From Pseudoalteromonas prydzensis (GTDB taxonomy: Bacteria; Pseudomonadota; Gammaproteobacteria; Enterobacterales; Alteromonadaceae), in contig NZ_BDDT01000014.1 of NCBI RefSeq assembly GCF_001661495.1, forward strand, positions 1 through 64,000: a stretch of 64,000 nt of DNA, written 5' to 3'. How positions within the stretch are numbered: position 1 is the stretch's first letter; each line of letters starts with the position of its first letter. This document shows, in pieces, positions 1-6,762 of the stretch. Made by a program: the position numbers and the translations under genes. Under the pieces are notes generated by a model. It had not been told where the DNA came from and searched no databases. It saw only the letters and a list, made by a program, of their open reading frames with translations.

Positions 1-124
<124 letters not shown>

Positions 125-229
125 AAAAATATAACTTAATTTGGCCTACAGTAAATATTTTTATGAGGTTATTTTATAAATAATGAAGATAACTATGAAA
201 TGTTATTTATCACTGTTAATTTTTAAGAG

Positions 230-290
230 TTGGCACTCCTGATAACATGTGAATAGAAAGTCCGGCATTACACCGCTTTATGCGTTACTT
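230..290 (-). pseudogene. degenerate tRNA-Glu-like unit A
   Basis: The most diverged of three tRNA-Glu-like units. It aligns with unit B through the shared stretch ending in a ttacttaaaata motif. The T-arm region (GGAGT-GCCA-ACTCT) no longer has a TTCGAAT loop and no acceptor stem can be built. It lies downstream of the last intact tRNA-Glu in the direction of transcription. Confidence 0.5.
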
Positions 291-302
291 AAAATAAATA
301 TG

Positions 303-380
303 TTTCGTTTCCAAGAGATTAGTACTCTTGTTAACGTCGTGCATAGAGAGTGCGGTGTCACACTGCTTTATACATTACTT
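303..380 (-). pseudogene. degenerate tRNA-Glu-like unit B
   Basis: Nearly identical to unit C (980-1059) but with a damaged 3' acceptor (tttcc where tRNA-Glu and unit C have gtcccc). On the minus strand the T-stem reads AAGAG/CTCTT with loop TACTAAT. The gene has AGGGG/CCCCT with TTCGAAT. The 5' acceptor strand is lost, so no functional tRNA is expected. Confidence 0.6.
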
Positions 381-392
381 AAAATAAGTAAG

Positions 393-468
393 TGGCGTCC
401 CCAAGGGGATTCGAACCCCTGTTACCGCCGTGAAAGGGCGGTGTCCTAGGCCTCTAGACGATGGGGAC
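393..468 (-). tRNA. tRNA-Glu (TTC), copy 6 of 6 in transcription order
   Basis: A 76-nt cloverleaf with encoded CCA. The acceptor GTCCCCA pairs with TGGGGAC, the anticodon stem CCGCC/GGCGG encloses CTTTCAC (anticodon TTC), and the T-arm is AGGGG-TTCGAAT-CCCCT. It is the last intact gene of the leftward Ala-Glu operon. Confidence 0.97.
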
Positions 469-559
469 ACAGAAATGTGTCACTAGGACGACTGAATGGT
501 TAGACTCGTTTCAGACGAGCTTCTTAATAACATTGCACTTCCCTATTAAAATAAGTAAG

Positions 560-635
560 TGGCGTCCCCAAGGGGATTCGAACCCCTGTTACCGCCGTGA
601 AAGGGCGGTGTCCTAGGCCTCTAGACGATGGGGAC
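560..635 (-). tRNA. tRNA-Glu (TTC), copy 5
   Basis: A 76-nt sequence identical to the other five Glu copies, with encoded CCA and anticodon TTC. The sequence upstream of it in transcription order contains an inserted palindromic segment (about 638-735) absent from the other spacers. Confidence 0.97.
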
Positions 636-637
636 GC

Positions 638-673
638 AGAAATTGGTTTGCAAATCACTGATTTGCTATTTCT
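638..673. repeat. nested palindrome inserted in a tRNA-Glu spacer
   Basis: The inner arms GCAAATCA and TGATTTGC (650-657, 659-666) surround a single base. The outer arms AGAAAT and ATTTCT (638-643, 668-673) enclose them. The palindrome starts an insertion of about 90 bp that splits the spacer sequence shared by the other Glu repeats, so it was probably acquired after the array was amplified. Confidence 0.7.
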
Positions 674-814
674 GTGTAAGATGAGCCGAGCCTGCGAGGC
701 GAATGGCATTATCTTCTCAGAAACATTTTCTGTGTCACTAGGACAACTGAATGGTTAGACTCGTTTCAGACGAGCTTCTTAATAACATTGCACTTCCCTA
801 TTAAAATAAGTAAG

Positions 815-890
815 TGGCGTCCCCAAGGGGATTCGAACCCCTGTTACCGCCGTGAAAGGGCGGTGTCCTAGGCCTCTAGACGATGGGGAC
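815..890 (-). tRNA. tRNA-Glu (TTC), copy 4
   Basis: A 76-nt cloverleaf identical to the other copies, with CCA encoded and anticodon TTC. Its flanking spacer repeats the motif CTCGT-TTCAG-ACGAG (about 927-941), which forms a small hairpin in the precursor RNA. Confidence 0.97.
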
Positions 891-979
891 ACATAAATGT
901 GTCACTAGGACAACTGAATGGTTAGACTCGTTTCAGACGAGCTTTTTAATAACACTGCACTGACTATAAAAAAAGCAAG

Positions 980-1059
980 TGGCGTCCCCAAGAGATTAGT
1001 ACTCTTGTTAACGTCGTGCATAAAGAGAGTGCGGTGTCACACTGCTTTATACATTACTT
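980..1059 (-). pseudogene. degenerate tRNA-Glu-like unit C
   Basis: It begins with the intact 3' end of tRNA-Glu (tggcgtccccaag on the plus strand) and then diverges. The T-stem is AAGAG/CTCTT, with two G:C pairs replaced by A:T pairs. The T-loop is TACTAAT, and the anticodon and 5' acceptor segments are lost. It sits between intact copies 4 and 3. Confidence 0.65.
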
Positions 1060-1072
1060 AATAATAAGTAAG

Positions 1073-1148
1073 TGGCGTCCCCAAGGGGATTCGAACCCCT
1101 GTTACCGCCGTGAAAGGGCGGTGTCCTAGGCCTCTAGACGATGGGGAC
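1073..1148 (-). tRNA. tRNA-Glu (TTC), copy 3
   Basis: A 76-nt cloverleaf identical to the other copies, with encoded CCA and anticodon TTC. It belongs to the leftward Ala-Glu operon. Confidence 0.97.
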
Positions 1149-1237
1149 ACATAAATGTGTCACTAGGACAACTGAATAGTTAGACTCGTTTCAGACGAGC
1201 TTTTTAATAACACTACACTGACTATGAAAATAGTAAG

Positions 1238-1313
1238 TGGCGTCCCCAAGGGGATTCGAACCCCTGTTACCGCCGTGAAAGGGCGGTGTCCTAGGCCTCT
1301 AGACGATGGGGAC
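1238..1313 (-). tRNA. tRNA-Glu (TTC), copy 2
   Basis: A 76-nt cloverleaf identical to the other copies, with encoded CCA and anticodon TTC. The spacer toward copy 1 is longer (about 145 bp) and less repeated than the later spacers. Confidence 0.97.
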
Positions 1314-1458
1314 ACAGAAATGTGTCACTAGGACAATTGATTAGTTAGACTCACATCCTGAGCTGTATAAGGTAATTGCGATATATACAAATTAAGACTC
1401 GAGCCTAATTTGTTCGCTATTTTCTCGGTTAACCCGCCTTTAACTAATAAAAGTTAAG

Positions 1459-1534
1459 TGGCGTCCCCAAGGGGATTCGAACCCCTGTTACCGCCGTGAA
1501 AGGGCGGTGTCCTAGGCCTCTAGACGATGGGGAC
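1459..1534 (-). tRNA. tRNA-Glu (TTC), copy 1
   Basis: The first Glu gene after tRNA-Ala. It is a 76-nt sequence with encoded CCA and anticodon TTC. The 38-bp gap to tRNA-Ala implies a common transcript. Confidence 0.97.
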
Positions 1535-1572
1535 ACAGAAAACTGTTACCCTAGGACAAACACTTTATAAAT

Positions 1573-1648
1573 TGGTGGAGCTATGCGGGATCGAACCGCA
1601 GACCTCTTCACTGCCAGCGAAGCGCTCTCCCAGCTGAGCTATAGCCCC
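1573..1648 (-). tRNA. tRNA-Ala (GGC), first gene of the leftward operon
   Basis: A 76-nt cloverleaf. GGGGCTA pairs with TAGCTCC (containing a G:T pair), the anticodon is GGC, the T-loop is TTCGATC, and the sequence ends ACCA. It is the promoter-proximal gene of the Ala-Glu operon. In E. coli the Ala-GGC genes alaW and alaX also lie divergent from Val-TAC genes. Confidence 0.96.
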
Positions 1649-1709
1649 AATTTATTTTGCTAAACACTGCGCAGTTAAACCGTGCTGTGTATCGCTGAGT
1701 GCGGGGCGC

Positions 1710-1738
1710 ATTCTATGCAGCCACCAAAATAATGTCAA
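1710..1738 (-). promoter_or_regulatory. promoter of the Ala-Glu tRNA operon
   Basis: On the minus strand, TTGACA (1738-1733) is 17 bp from TAGAAT (1715-1710), followed by the GC-rich discriminator GCGCCCCGC. This is the layout of sigma-70 stable-RNA promoters, which are typically under stringent control. It lies about 60 bp upstream of tRNA-Ala. Confidence 0.85.
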
Positions 1739-2377
1739 CATTTTTTTCAGTAACTTTATTCAAATGGTTTAATTTTCAGCAAACTGAATAACGAATAAAC
1801 TGCACTGTTCAAAATGCACGCAAAGCTACTGTTTCGAAACAAAATTTGAAACTTAAACACCAAGAAACAAAGTTACCTTGATTGTTTAGGGTGCGCTAAT
1901 TAGCAAAGTAATATGTTATACATTTATATGCAAAATAAAGTCACTGTGTTTTTGTTCTTTTTTGGCCATCAGTGTCAGCCAATTATTCATAAGTATGAAA
2001 ACCAGAGTCAATCTATAGTGAGCTTCCCTACCCTGAGTAATTTTTACTTACTATTAAAATATTTTCTCTTTCTACATGATTGGCTAAGCAAAACTACCAA
2101 ATTGTGTTCGGTTGCTATTCGTCACTTTATGCCTCTAAAAGTATAGGTAGATCCAGATTAAGCCAAAATAAAGTAAAATCCCAAAGCAAGTAGGTATGCA
2201 AACTTACTAATCAATAGTATTGGTAGTTAGCCGTAAACTATTACACGGATAAACTTAAATAAGTACCAAAGTGATTTCACTTATGTAGTAAAGACAGCGA
2301 ATTGGCTATAAAACAATCTCAATAAAGGTTCATTGATTATAAAAGCTGCATCTAAAACATTTTTACTCATTCAAGTG
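1739..2377. other. AT-rich gap between divergent tRNA operons, no supported gene
   Basis: About 640 bp without a convincing gene. The only sizeable reading frame (1913-2146, 77 codons) has no clear ribosome site, a composition rich in Leu, Phe and Tyr as expected of translated AT-rich spacer, and no family resemblance. In E. coli the corresponding interval between Ala and Val tRNAs carries gltX, which is absent here. Confidence 0.6.
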
Positions 2378-2405
2378 TTGACACATTTACAACTCTATCT
2401 ATAAT
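2378..2405 (+). promoter_or_regulatory. promoter of the Val tRNA operon
   Basis: TTGACA (2378-2383), a 16-bp spacer and TATAAT (2400-2405), followed by the GC-rich discriminator AGCGCCCC. This is a near-consensus stable-RNA promoter about 42 bp upstream of the first tRNA-Val. Confidence 0.88.
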
Positions 2406-2447
2406 AGCGCCCCACAACAACGCAGCAATGTGATGTTGTTCAGATGT

Positions 2448-2524
2448 GGGTGATTAGCTCAGTTGGGGAGAGCATCGCCCTTACAAGGCGAGGGTCACTG
2501 GTTCAAGTCCAGTATCACCCACCA
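2448..2524 (+). tRNA. tRNA-Val (TAC), copy 1, with one extra D-loop G
   Basis: Acceptor GGGTGAT/ATCACCC, anticodon stem TCGCC/GGCGA with loop CTTACAA (anticodon TAC), CCA encoded. It is 77 nt because the D-loop reads GTTGGGGAG where all other copies have GTTGGGAG. Confidence 0.95.
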
Positions 2525-2561
2525 CTTTATTTTAAAGTGCTTCACATCTGATATTCTATAT

Positions 2562-2648
2562 GGGTCGTTAGCTCATTTAGAAAAAGAGAGTATCCCCGCT
2601 ACTTACAAGTAACGGCGAGGTTCACTGGTTAAAGTCCAGTACTATTTA
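2562..2648 (+). pseudogene. degenerate tRNA-Val-like unit, type I
   Basis: It keeps GGGTCGTTAGCTCA at the 5' end and the T-stem ACTGG/CCAGT (loop TTAAAGT). The D-loop is expanded and A-rich, and the anticodon arm has gained the self-complementary TACTTACAAGTA. The 3' end reads tactattta and no longer pairs with the 5' end or gives CCA. Confidence 0.65.
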
Positions 2649-2679
2649 TATTTTAATAGTCGAGTTTTAATTTATATGT

Positions 2680-2755
2680 GGGTGATTAGCTCAGTTGGGA
2701 GAGCATCGCCCTTACAAGGCGAGGGTCACTGGTTCAAGTCCAGTATCACCCACCA
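2680..2755 (+). tRNA. tRNA-Val (TAC), copy 2
   Basis: A 76-nt cloverleaf, acceptor GGGTGAT/ATCACCC, anticodon TAC, CCA encoded. It lies between two degenerate type I units. Confidence 0.97.
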
Positions 2756-2805
2756 CATATAAAACCTGTTATTATATTAATAGTCGCGTTTTAAATTTGT
2801 AATAT

Positions 2806-2894
2806 GGGTCACAAGCTCAGTTACAAGAAAAGAGAGCATCACCGCTATTTACAAGTAACGGCGAAGTTCACTGGTTAAAGTCCAGTACTATTTA
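2806..2894 (+). pseudogene. degenerate tRNA-Val-like unit, type I
   Basis: A sister of the unit at 2562-2648, with the same remodelled anticodon arm (here TATTTACAAGTA), the same T-stem with loop TTAAAGT and the same tactattta end. The 5' end reads GGGTCACAAGCTCAG. The two degenerate units and the intact gene between them appear to have been duplicated together. Confidence 0.65.
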
Positions 2895-2925
2895 TTTTAA
2901 TAGTAGCAGCTTAATATTGTAATAT

Positions 2926-3001
2926 GGGTCGTTAGCTCAGTTGGGAGAGCATCGCCCTTACAAGGCGAGGGTCACTGGTTCAAGTCCAGTACGACCCACC
3001 A
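2926..3001 (+). tRNA. tRNA-Val (TAC), copy 3, acceptor subtype B
   Basis: A 76-nt cloverleaf, anticodon TAC, CCA encoded. The acceptor stem is GGGTCGT/ACGACCC instead of GGGTGAT/ATCACCC. Two adjacent base pairs are changed on both strands, so pairing is kept. Confidence 0.97.
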
Positions 3002-3036
3002 TTCCTAGAATGGTGCATATTACAAAGTATCTAAAT

Positions 3037-3112
3037 GGGTGATTAGCTCAGTTGGGAGAGCATCGCCCTTACAAGGCGAGGGTCACTGGTTCAAGTCCAG
3101 TATCACCCACCA
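3037..3112 (+). tRNA. tRNA-Val (TAC), copy 4
   Basis: A 76-nt cloverleaf, acceptor subtype A (GGGTGAT/ATCACCC), anticodon TAC, CCA encoded. Confidence 0.97.
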
Positions 3113-3131
3113 TTTAGATATAAAACTTTAC

Positions 3132-3207
3132 GGGTCGTTAGCTCAGTTGGGAGAGCATCGCCCTTACAAGGCGAGGGTCACTGGTTCAAGTCCAGTACGA
3201 CCCACCA
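3132..3207 (+). tRNA. tRNA-Val (TAC), copy 5, acceptor subtype B
   Basis: A 76-nt cloverleaf, acceptor GGGTCGT/ACGACCC, anticodon TAC, CCA encoded. Only 19 bp separate it from copy 4. Confidence 0.97.
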
Positions 3208-3249
3208 TTTATAAAATGGTTATCGTAAAGTTTAGTAATTGATTATTTG

Positions 3250-3325
3250 GGGTCGTTAGCTCAGTTGGGAGAGCATCGCCCTTACAAGGCGAGGGTCACT
3301 GGTTCAAGTCCAGTACGACCCACCA
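3250..3325 (+). tRNA. tRNA-Val (TAC), copy 6, acceptor subtype B
   Basis: A 76-nt cloverleaf, acceptor GGGTCGT/ACGACCC, anticodon TAC, CCA encoded. Confidence 0.97.
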
Positions 3326-3344
3326 TTTAATCAAAATTATATGT

Positions 3345-3420
3345 GGGTGATTAGCTCAGTTGGGAGAGCATCGCCCTTACAAGGCGAGGGTCACTGGTTC
3401 AAGTCCAGTATCACCCACCA
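3345..3420 (+). tRNA. tRNA-Val (TAC), copy 7
   Basis: A 76-nt cloverleaf, acceptor subtype A, anticodon TAC, CCA encoded. It is the last intact copy. Degenerate tandem copies follow directly. Confidence 0.97.
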
Positions 3421-3449
3421 CATATAAAACCTCACGTTATATTCTTTAA

Positions 3450-3541
3450 TCGATAATTAGCTCAGCTAAAAAGAAAGAGCATCGCCACCCTTCACAAATA
3501 ATGGCGAGGGTCGCAGGTATCAAGTCCAGTATCACCCACCA
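3450..3541 (+). pseudogene. degenerate tRNA-Val-like unit, type II, first of three
   Basis: It keeps TTAGCTCAG, an ATCGCC...GGCGAGGGTC core and the complete 3' end ATCACCCACCA. The 5' acceptor strand is replaced by tcgataa, the D-loop is A-rich, the anticodon loop is enlarged within CGCCA/TGGCG, and the T-stem is broken (GCAGG opposite CCAGT). Confidence 0.6.
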
Positions 3542-3570
3542 CATATAAAACCTCACGTTATATTCTATAA

Positions 3571-3662
3571 TCGATAAATAGCTCAGCTAAAAAGAAAGAG
3601 CATCGCCACCCTTCACAAATAATGGCGAGGGTCGCAGGTATCAAGTCCAGTATCACCCATCA
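3571..3662 (+). pseudogene. degenerate tRNA-Val-like unit, type II, second of three
   Basis: A near-identical tandem copy of the preceding unit at a spacing of 120-121 bp. The terminal CCACC has become CCATC, which removes the CCA end. Confidence 0.6.
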
Positions 3663-3691
3663 CATATAAAACCTCACGTTATATTCTATAA

Positions 3692-3742
3692 TCGATAAAT
3701 AGCTCAGCTAAAAAGAAAAAGCATCGCCACCCTTCACAAATA
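3692..3742 (+). pseudogene. degenerate tRNA-Val-like unit, type II, truncated third copy
   Basis: It repeats the first half of the type II unit (tcgataaatagctcagct onward) and then breaks off after the ttcacaaat segment into unrelated sequence. This marks the end of the tandem array. Confidence 0.55.
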
Positions 3743-3801
3743 GATGATCTATTTAAGTTTGAAAAGCATCAACCTAGGGGCTCCTATCCCTATAAAAATC
3801 C

Positions 3802-3830
3802 TCAAGCATAATTAGGCTGCTTGAAAATTT
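3802..3830 (+). terminator. possible terminator after the tRNA-Val array
   Basis: TCAAGCA and TGCTTGA (3802-3808, 3818-3824) form a 7-bp stem with a 9-nt loop, followed by AAAATTT. The U-tract is short, so this is a weak candidate. Confidence 0.35.
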
Positions 3831-3937
3831 ATAACTGATTAAATAAACGCAGTCTGCAGTATTAAATTTTAAATTCCCTTGTCAGCGACTAGACTGTTTA
3901 TTATAGTCACTGATACGTTCACGTGGTCACAAGTCTA

Positions 3938-5599
3938 ATGCCAGCAAAGATTTTTTCTAATGCCAAAATATTAATAGTTGAAGAGCAACCACTTGCTCAA
4001 AGCTATATGAAACAATCGCTCGAAAAATTAGGCTTTCGGCAGTTACGCTTCGCTGAGCATGCAAATTCAGCTAAAGAGCAGTGCACCACTGAGCAATTTG
4101 ATCTCATTGTGTGCTCTTTTAATCTGAGTAAAAATCAAGATGGCTATCAGCTGTATGAAGAGTTGCGGGTTAAACGTTTAATAAAAAACTCCACAGGCTT
4201 CATTTTTATTTCTGCTGAAACTAGCGGCTCCCTTGTGCACAGTGTTTTAGAGCTGCAACCTGATGATTTTTTAGTAAAGCCTTTTACCATCTATGATCTT
4301 AAAACGCGTATAGAACGAATTTTACTGCGTAAAAATAACTTACAAACAATATACAACTACATTGACGATGGTAATGATTCTAAAGCATTAAAGGAGATAA
4401 ACACGGCACTTGATCAAAAAGGCAATGCTTACAGTGCGATACTCTTACGTTTGAAAGGCGATGCCCTACTTCGCTTAAAACGTGCAGATGTAGCAAAAGC
4501 CTTTTTTAAATCCGTGTTAGACATTCAAAAATTCGCTTGGGCCAAGGTAGGATTAGTAGAAGCATTAATTGCAAACAATGAGCATATTCTTGCACAAAGA
4601 ATGCTTAGAACGATGCTACAACGCCATGAAACACGATTAGTTGCACTGGATTTACTTGGTAAGTTAGAAATAAAATTAAACCAGTTCGAGCTAGCACAAG
4701 ACTTTTTAAGCCAAGCAGTTGATATTGCACCACGTAATATCGAACGTCAAAAATCACTGAGTCATGTTTCACTGATCAATCACGATTATGAAAAAAACTA
4801 CCTAACCCAAAAAGACATCGCTAATTTTGCCAAGCACTCAATTCACGATCACCCTGATGTTTATTTAAATGCAGCACGGGCGGGAATTGACTTTGCCTTA
4901 ACAACAGATCAAAGCGACCAAATTCAACGTATTTCAAGACAAACCAATAAATATTTAACTGATTTAAAAAGCCAGTTCCCCAATAGTCATAATCAAGCGC
5001 AAATTGATGTGCTCAATGCCCGCCTGCATTATCTAAAAGACGAGCACCAAAAAGCAAAAATGTTGATAGAGCAACTTGATGATGACGATAATCATATTCG
5101 CTCGGTGGATGGCGCGCTTGATAAAGCAAAAGCATTTCATGAGTTGGGCTTTCACCATAAAGCACAATCACTGTTCAACCAAATTATCAGCCATTGTGAG
5201 CGTCATCCTACAGTGAGTGATCCGGTTTATTTACGGTATATTCAGCAGCAGCAAAGCGAGCGCCGCGATATAAAAATGGGCCCGAAAGAGCTCAACAACC
5301 ATGCTGTGACTCAGTTTAATCGTGGGCAATTAAATACCGCTTTAGAAGCTTTCACTCAAGCATTTAGGGTCATGCCTCGCAACCCCAGCATTGCTTTAAA
5401 TTTGTTGCAGTGTTTATTTGATAATACTAAACAAAATGGTCAATCATTAAATACAATGATGGCAAAGAAATGTTATGCGTTACTAGATACAACGGCGCTG
5501 GATAATGAGCAACAACAACGCTTTAATAAAATAGTTCTACAAGCGACAGCGATGGGGATAACACTTGCGAATTTAGAAGAGCCTGGCAAAACTAAATAA
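3938..5599 (+). CDS. atypical receiver-domain protein with TPR repeats
   Basis: Residues about 8-125 (of the 553-residue form) fold like a CheY receiver: ILIVEEQ after strand 1, a FISAET segment, and a conserved lysine in FLVKPF. The usual acidic pair is EE. The position of the phospho-acceptor aspartate is serine (DLIVCSFNLS), so ordinary phosphorylation is unlikely. The rest is helical with TPR-like repeats, for example around ALLRLKRADVAKAFFKSVL and near the C-terminus in a segment ALEAFTQAFRVMPRNPSIAL. It has no membrane segment or output enzyme, so it is probably a cytoplasmic protein-protein adaptor. An ATG at 3938 is preferred. A GTG at 3923 would add five residues. It is single, convergent with msrB, and a hairpin lies between them. 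Confidence 0.85.
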   Translation: MPAKIFSNAKILIVEEQPLAQSYMKQSLEKLGFRQLRFAEHANSAKEQCTTEQFDLIVCSFNLSKNQDGYQLYEELRVKRLIKNSTGFIFISAETSGSLVHSVLELQPDDFLVKPFTIYDLKTRIERILLRKNNLQTIYNYIDDGNDSKALKEINTALDQKGNAYSAILLRLKGDALLRLKRADVAKAFFKSVLDIQKFAWAKVGLVEALIANNEHILAQRMLRTMLQRHETRLVALDLLGKLEIKLNQFELAQDFLSQAVDIAPRNIERQKSLSHVSLINHDYEKNYLTQKDIANFAKHSIHDHPDVYLNAARAGIDFALTTDQSDQIQRISRQTNKYLTDLKSQFPNSHNQAQIDVLNARLHYLKDEHQKAKMLIEQLDDDDNHIRSVDGALDKAKAFHELGFHHKAQSLFNQIISHCERHPTVSDPVYLRYIQQQQSERRDIKMGPKELNNHAVTQFNRGQLNTALEAFTQAFRVMPRNPSIALNLLQCLFDNTKQNGQSLNTMMAKKCYALLDTTALDNEQQQRFNKIVLQATAMGITLANLEEPGKTK

Positions 5600-5675
5600 A
5601 CTATTTAAATAGCTGTTGTTTAGGCAGCATGAAAAACAATCAATTCATAAGTAACAATTTAGCTAACCACTGTGA

Positions 5676-5710
5676 GTTTTACTGGATTAGTAAATTAAAT
5701 CCAGTAAAAC
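5676..5710. terminator. hairpin between convergent genes
   Basis: GTTTTACTGGATT and its exact complement (5676-5688, 5698-5710) form a 13-bp stem with a 9-nt loop. The stem base reads as a T-run on one side and an A-run on the other, so it could end transcription from both directions. Confidence 0.7.
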
Positions 5711-5731
5711 GTTGATAAGTCAGATTAGCTA

Positions 5732-6172
5732 TTATAACTTTTGTAATGATACTGCATTAATACAATAACGCAGGCCACTTGGCATAGGACCATCAGGGAA
5801 TACATGGCCTAAATGCGCGTCACATACGTTGCATACTGTTTCGATTCTTTGCATACCATGGGTTTTATCACTGTTGTAAGCAATTGAGTTGATTTCAGCG
5901 GGCTGAGTAAATGATGGCCAGCCAGTGCCGCTGTCAAACTTTTCATCACCATCAAACAGTAAGTTATCACAGCACACACAGGCGTATTTACCTGGTTCAA
6001 ACAAAGTGCAGCTATCAGAGCTGTGTGGGCGCTCTGTGCCTTTGTTGCGAGTAACATAAAACGCGGCTTCGCTTAGTTGTTCACGCCATTGCTGCTCGGT
6101 TTTAACTACTTTACGGCTCGGCTGCGGATTACCTTTATTGGCAAAGTTTAAAATATCATTCCAATTCAACAT
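5732..6172 (-). CDS. msrB: peptide-methionine (R)-S-oxide reductase MsrB
   Basis: Reduces the R epimer of methionine sulfoxide in oxidised proteins, with thioredoxin as electron donor. Family features visible: two CxxC zinc pairs (CVCC and CNVC), the GTGWPSF block, HLGHVFPDGP, and the catalytic cysteine in RYCIN near the C-terminus. An upstream ATG at 6184 overlaps the msrA stop as ATGA. The ATG at 6172 is preferred because GAGG lies six bases before it. It is 146 residues, normal for a stand-alone MsrB. It is co-transcribed with and translationally close to msrA, so both sulfoxide epimers are handled by one operon. Confidence 0.95.
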   Translation of the reverse strand: MLNWNDILNFANKGNPQPSRKVVKTEQQWREQLSEAAFYVTRNKGTERPHSSDSCTLFEPGKYACVCCDNLLFDGDEKFDSGTGWPSFTQPAEINSIAYNSDKTHGMQRIETVCNVCDAHLGHVFPDGPMPSGLRYCINAVSLQKL

Positions 6173-6180
6173 AACTGACC

Positions 6181-6690
6181 TCATTGAGTAAGATGGGTTA
6201 ATTTACTGCTATCCACATTATCATGGTATCGCGCTAATAACCTTGCGAGCTTGGGATTTATCCGCACTTCGCAAAATGGTTTGTTTGGGTTTGAAAAATA
6301 GTAATTTTGATACTGACTTGGTGAGTGTTTAAATTCACCCGCGGTGACCACTTTTGTTATTAAAGGATCAGCATAATCAGTCTGCTTTAAATTTAAAGCC
6401 CGTAATGCAGCGTCACGTTGTTCGTTGCTATAGACATAAATAGCCGAGCGATACTTTTCTCGCATACTGTGTTTACTGGTGGCACTGTGGGTATCGATAT
6501 GAATAGCAATTAAGTCTGTGAGGCTGATCCTTTTAGGATCAAAACGTAGTCTTATCGCTTCGCTGAACTGACTATCTTGCTCTGCACTTTTAAACCAACC
6601 TTGGTCAACACTTTCAACGCCTATCAGTGAACTAAAAATAGCTTCTGTACACCAATGACAGCTGCCTCCGAGGCCAACTTGCTGTAGCAT
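6181..6690 (-). CDS. msrA: peptide-methionine (S)-S-oxide reductase MsrA
   Basis: Reduces the S epimer of methionine sulfoxide. The N-terminal active site reads GGSCHWCTEA, a variant of the common GCFWCxE motif. The nucleophilic cysteine (about residue 11) and the following WC and E are kept. Also seen are IDTHSATSK and QYQNYYFSNP, which match the MsrA core (DPTxxNxQ and YHQxYL in classical members) only loosely, so this belongs to a diverged MsrA subgroup. 169 residues, cytoplasmic. First gene of an msrA-msrB operon. Its TGA overlaps a possible msrB ATG. Confidence 0.9.
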   Translation of the reverse strand: MLQQVGLGGSCHWCTEAIFSSLIGVESVDQGWFKSAEQDSQFSEAIRLRFDPKRISLTDLIAIHIDTHSATSKHSMREKYRSAIYVYSNEQRDAALRALNLKQTDYADPLITKVVTAGEFKHSPSQYQNYYFSNPNKPFCEVRINPKLARLLARYHDNVDSSKLTHLTQ

Positions 6691-6762
6691 GCTATACCTC
6701 CTATTGTTTTATTAATCACAGCTCACTGAACTAACTTATACCGTGTAAAGCAGAATTTAATT

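Noticed and set aside
249..449. Reading frame across tRNA-Glu and its degenerate copies
   Set aside because: It translates tRNA and spacer sequence on the antisense strand. The same explanation applies to frames at 524-709 and 3039-3242.
1913..2146. 77-codon frame in the tRNA gap
   Set aside because: No ribosome site, composition of translated AT-rich spacer, no family resemblance.
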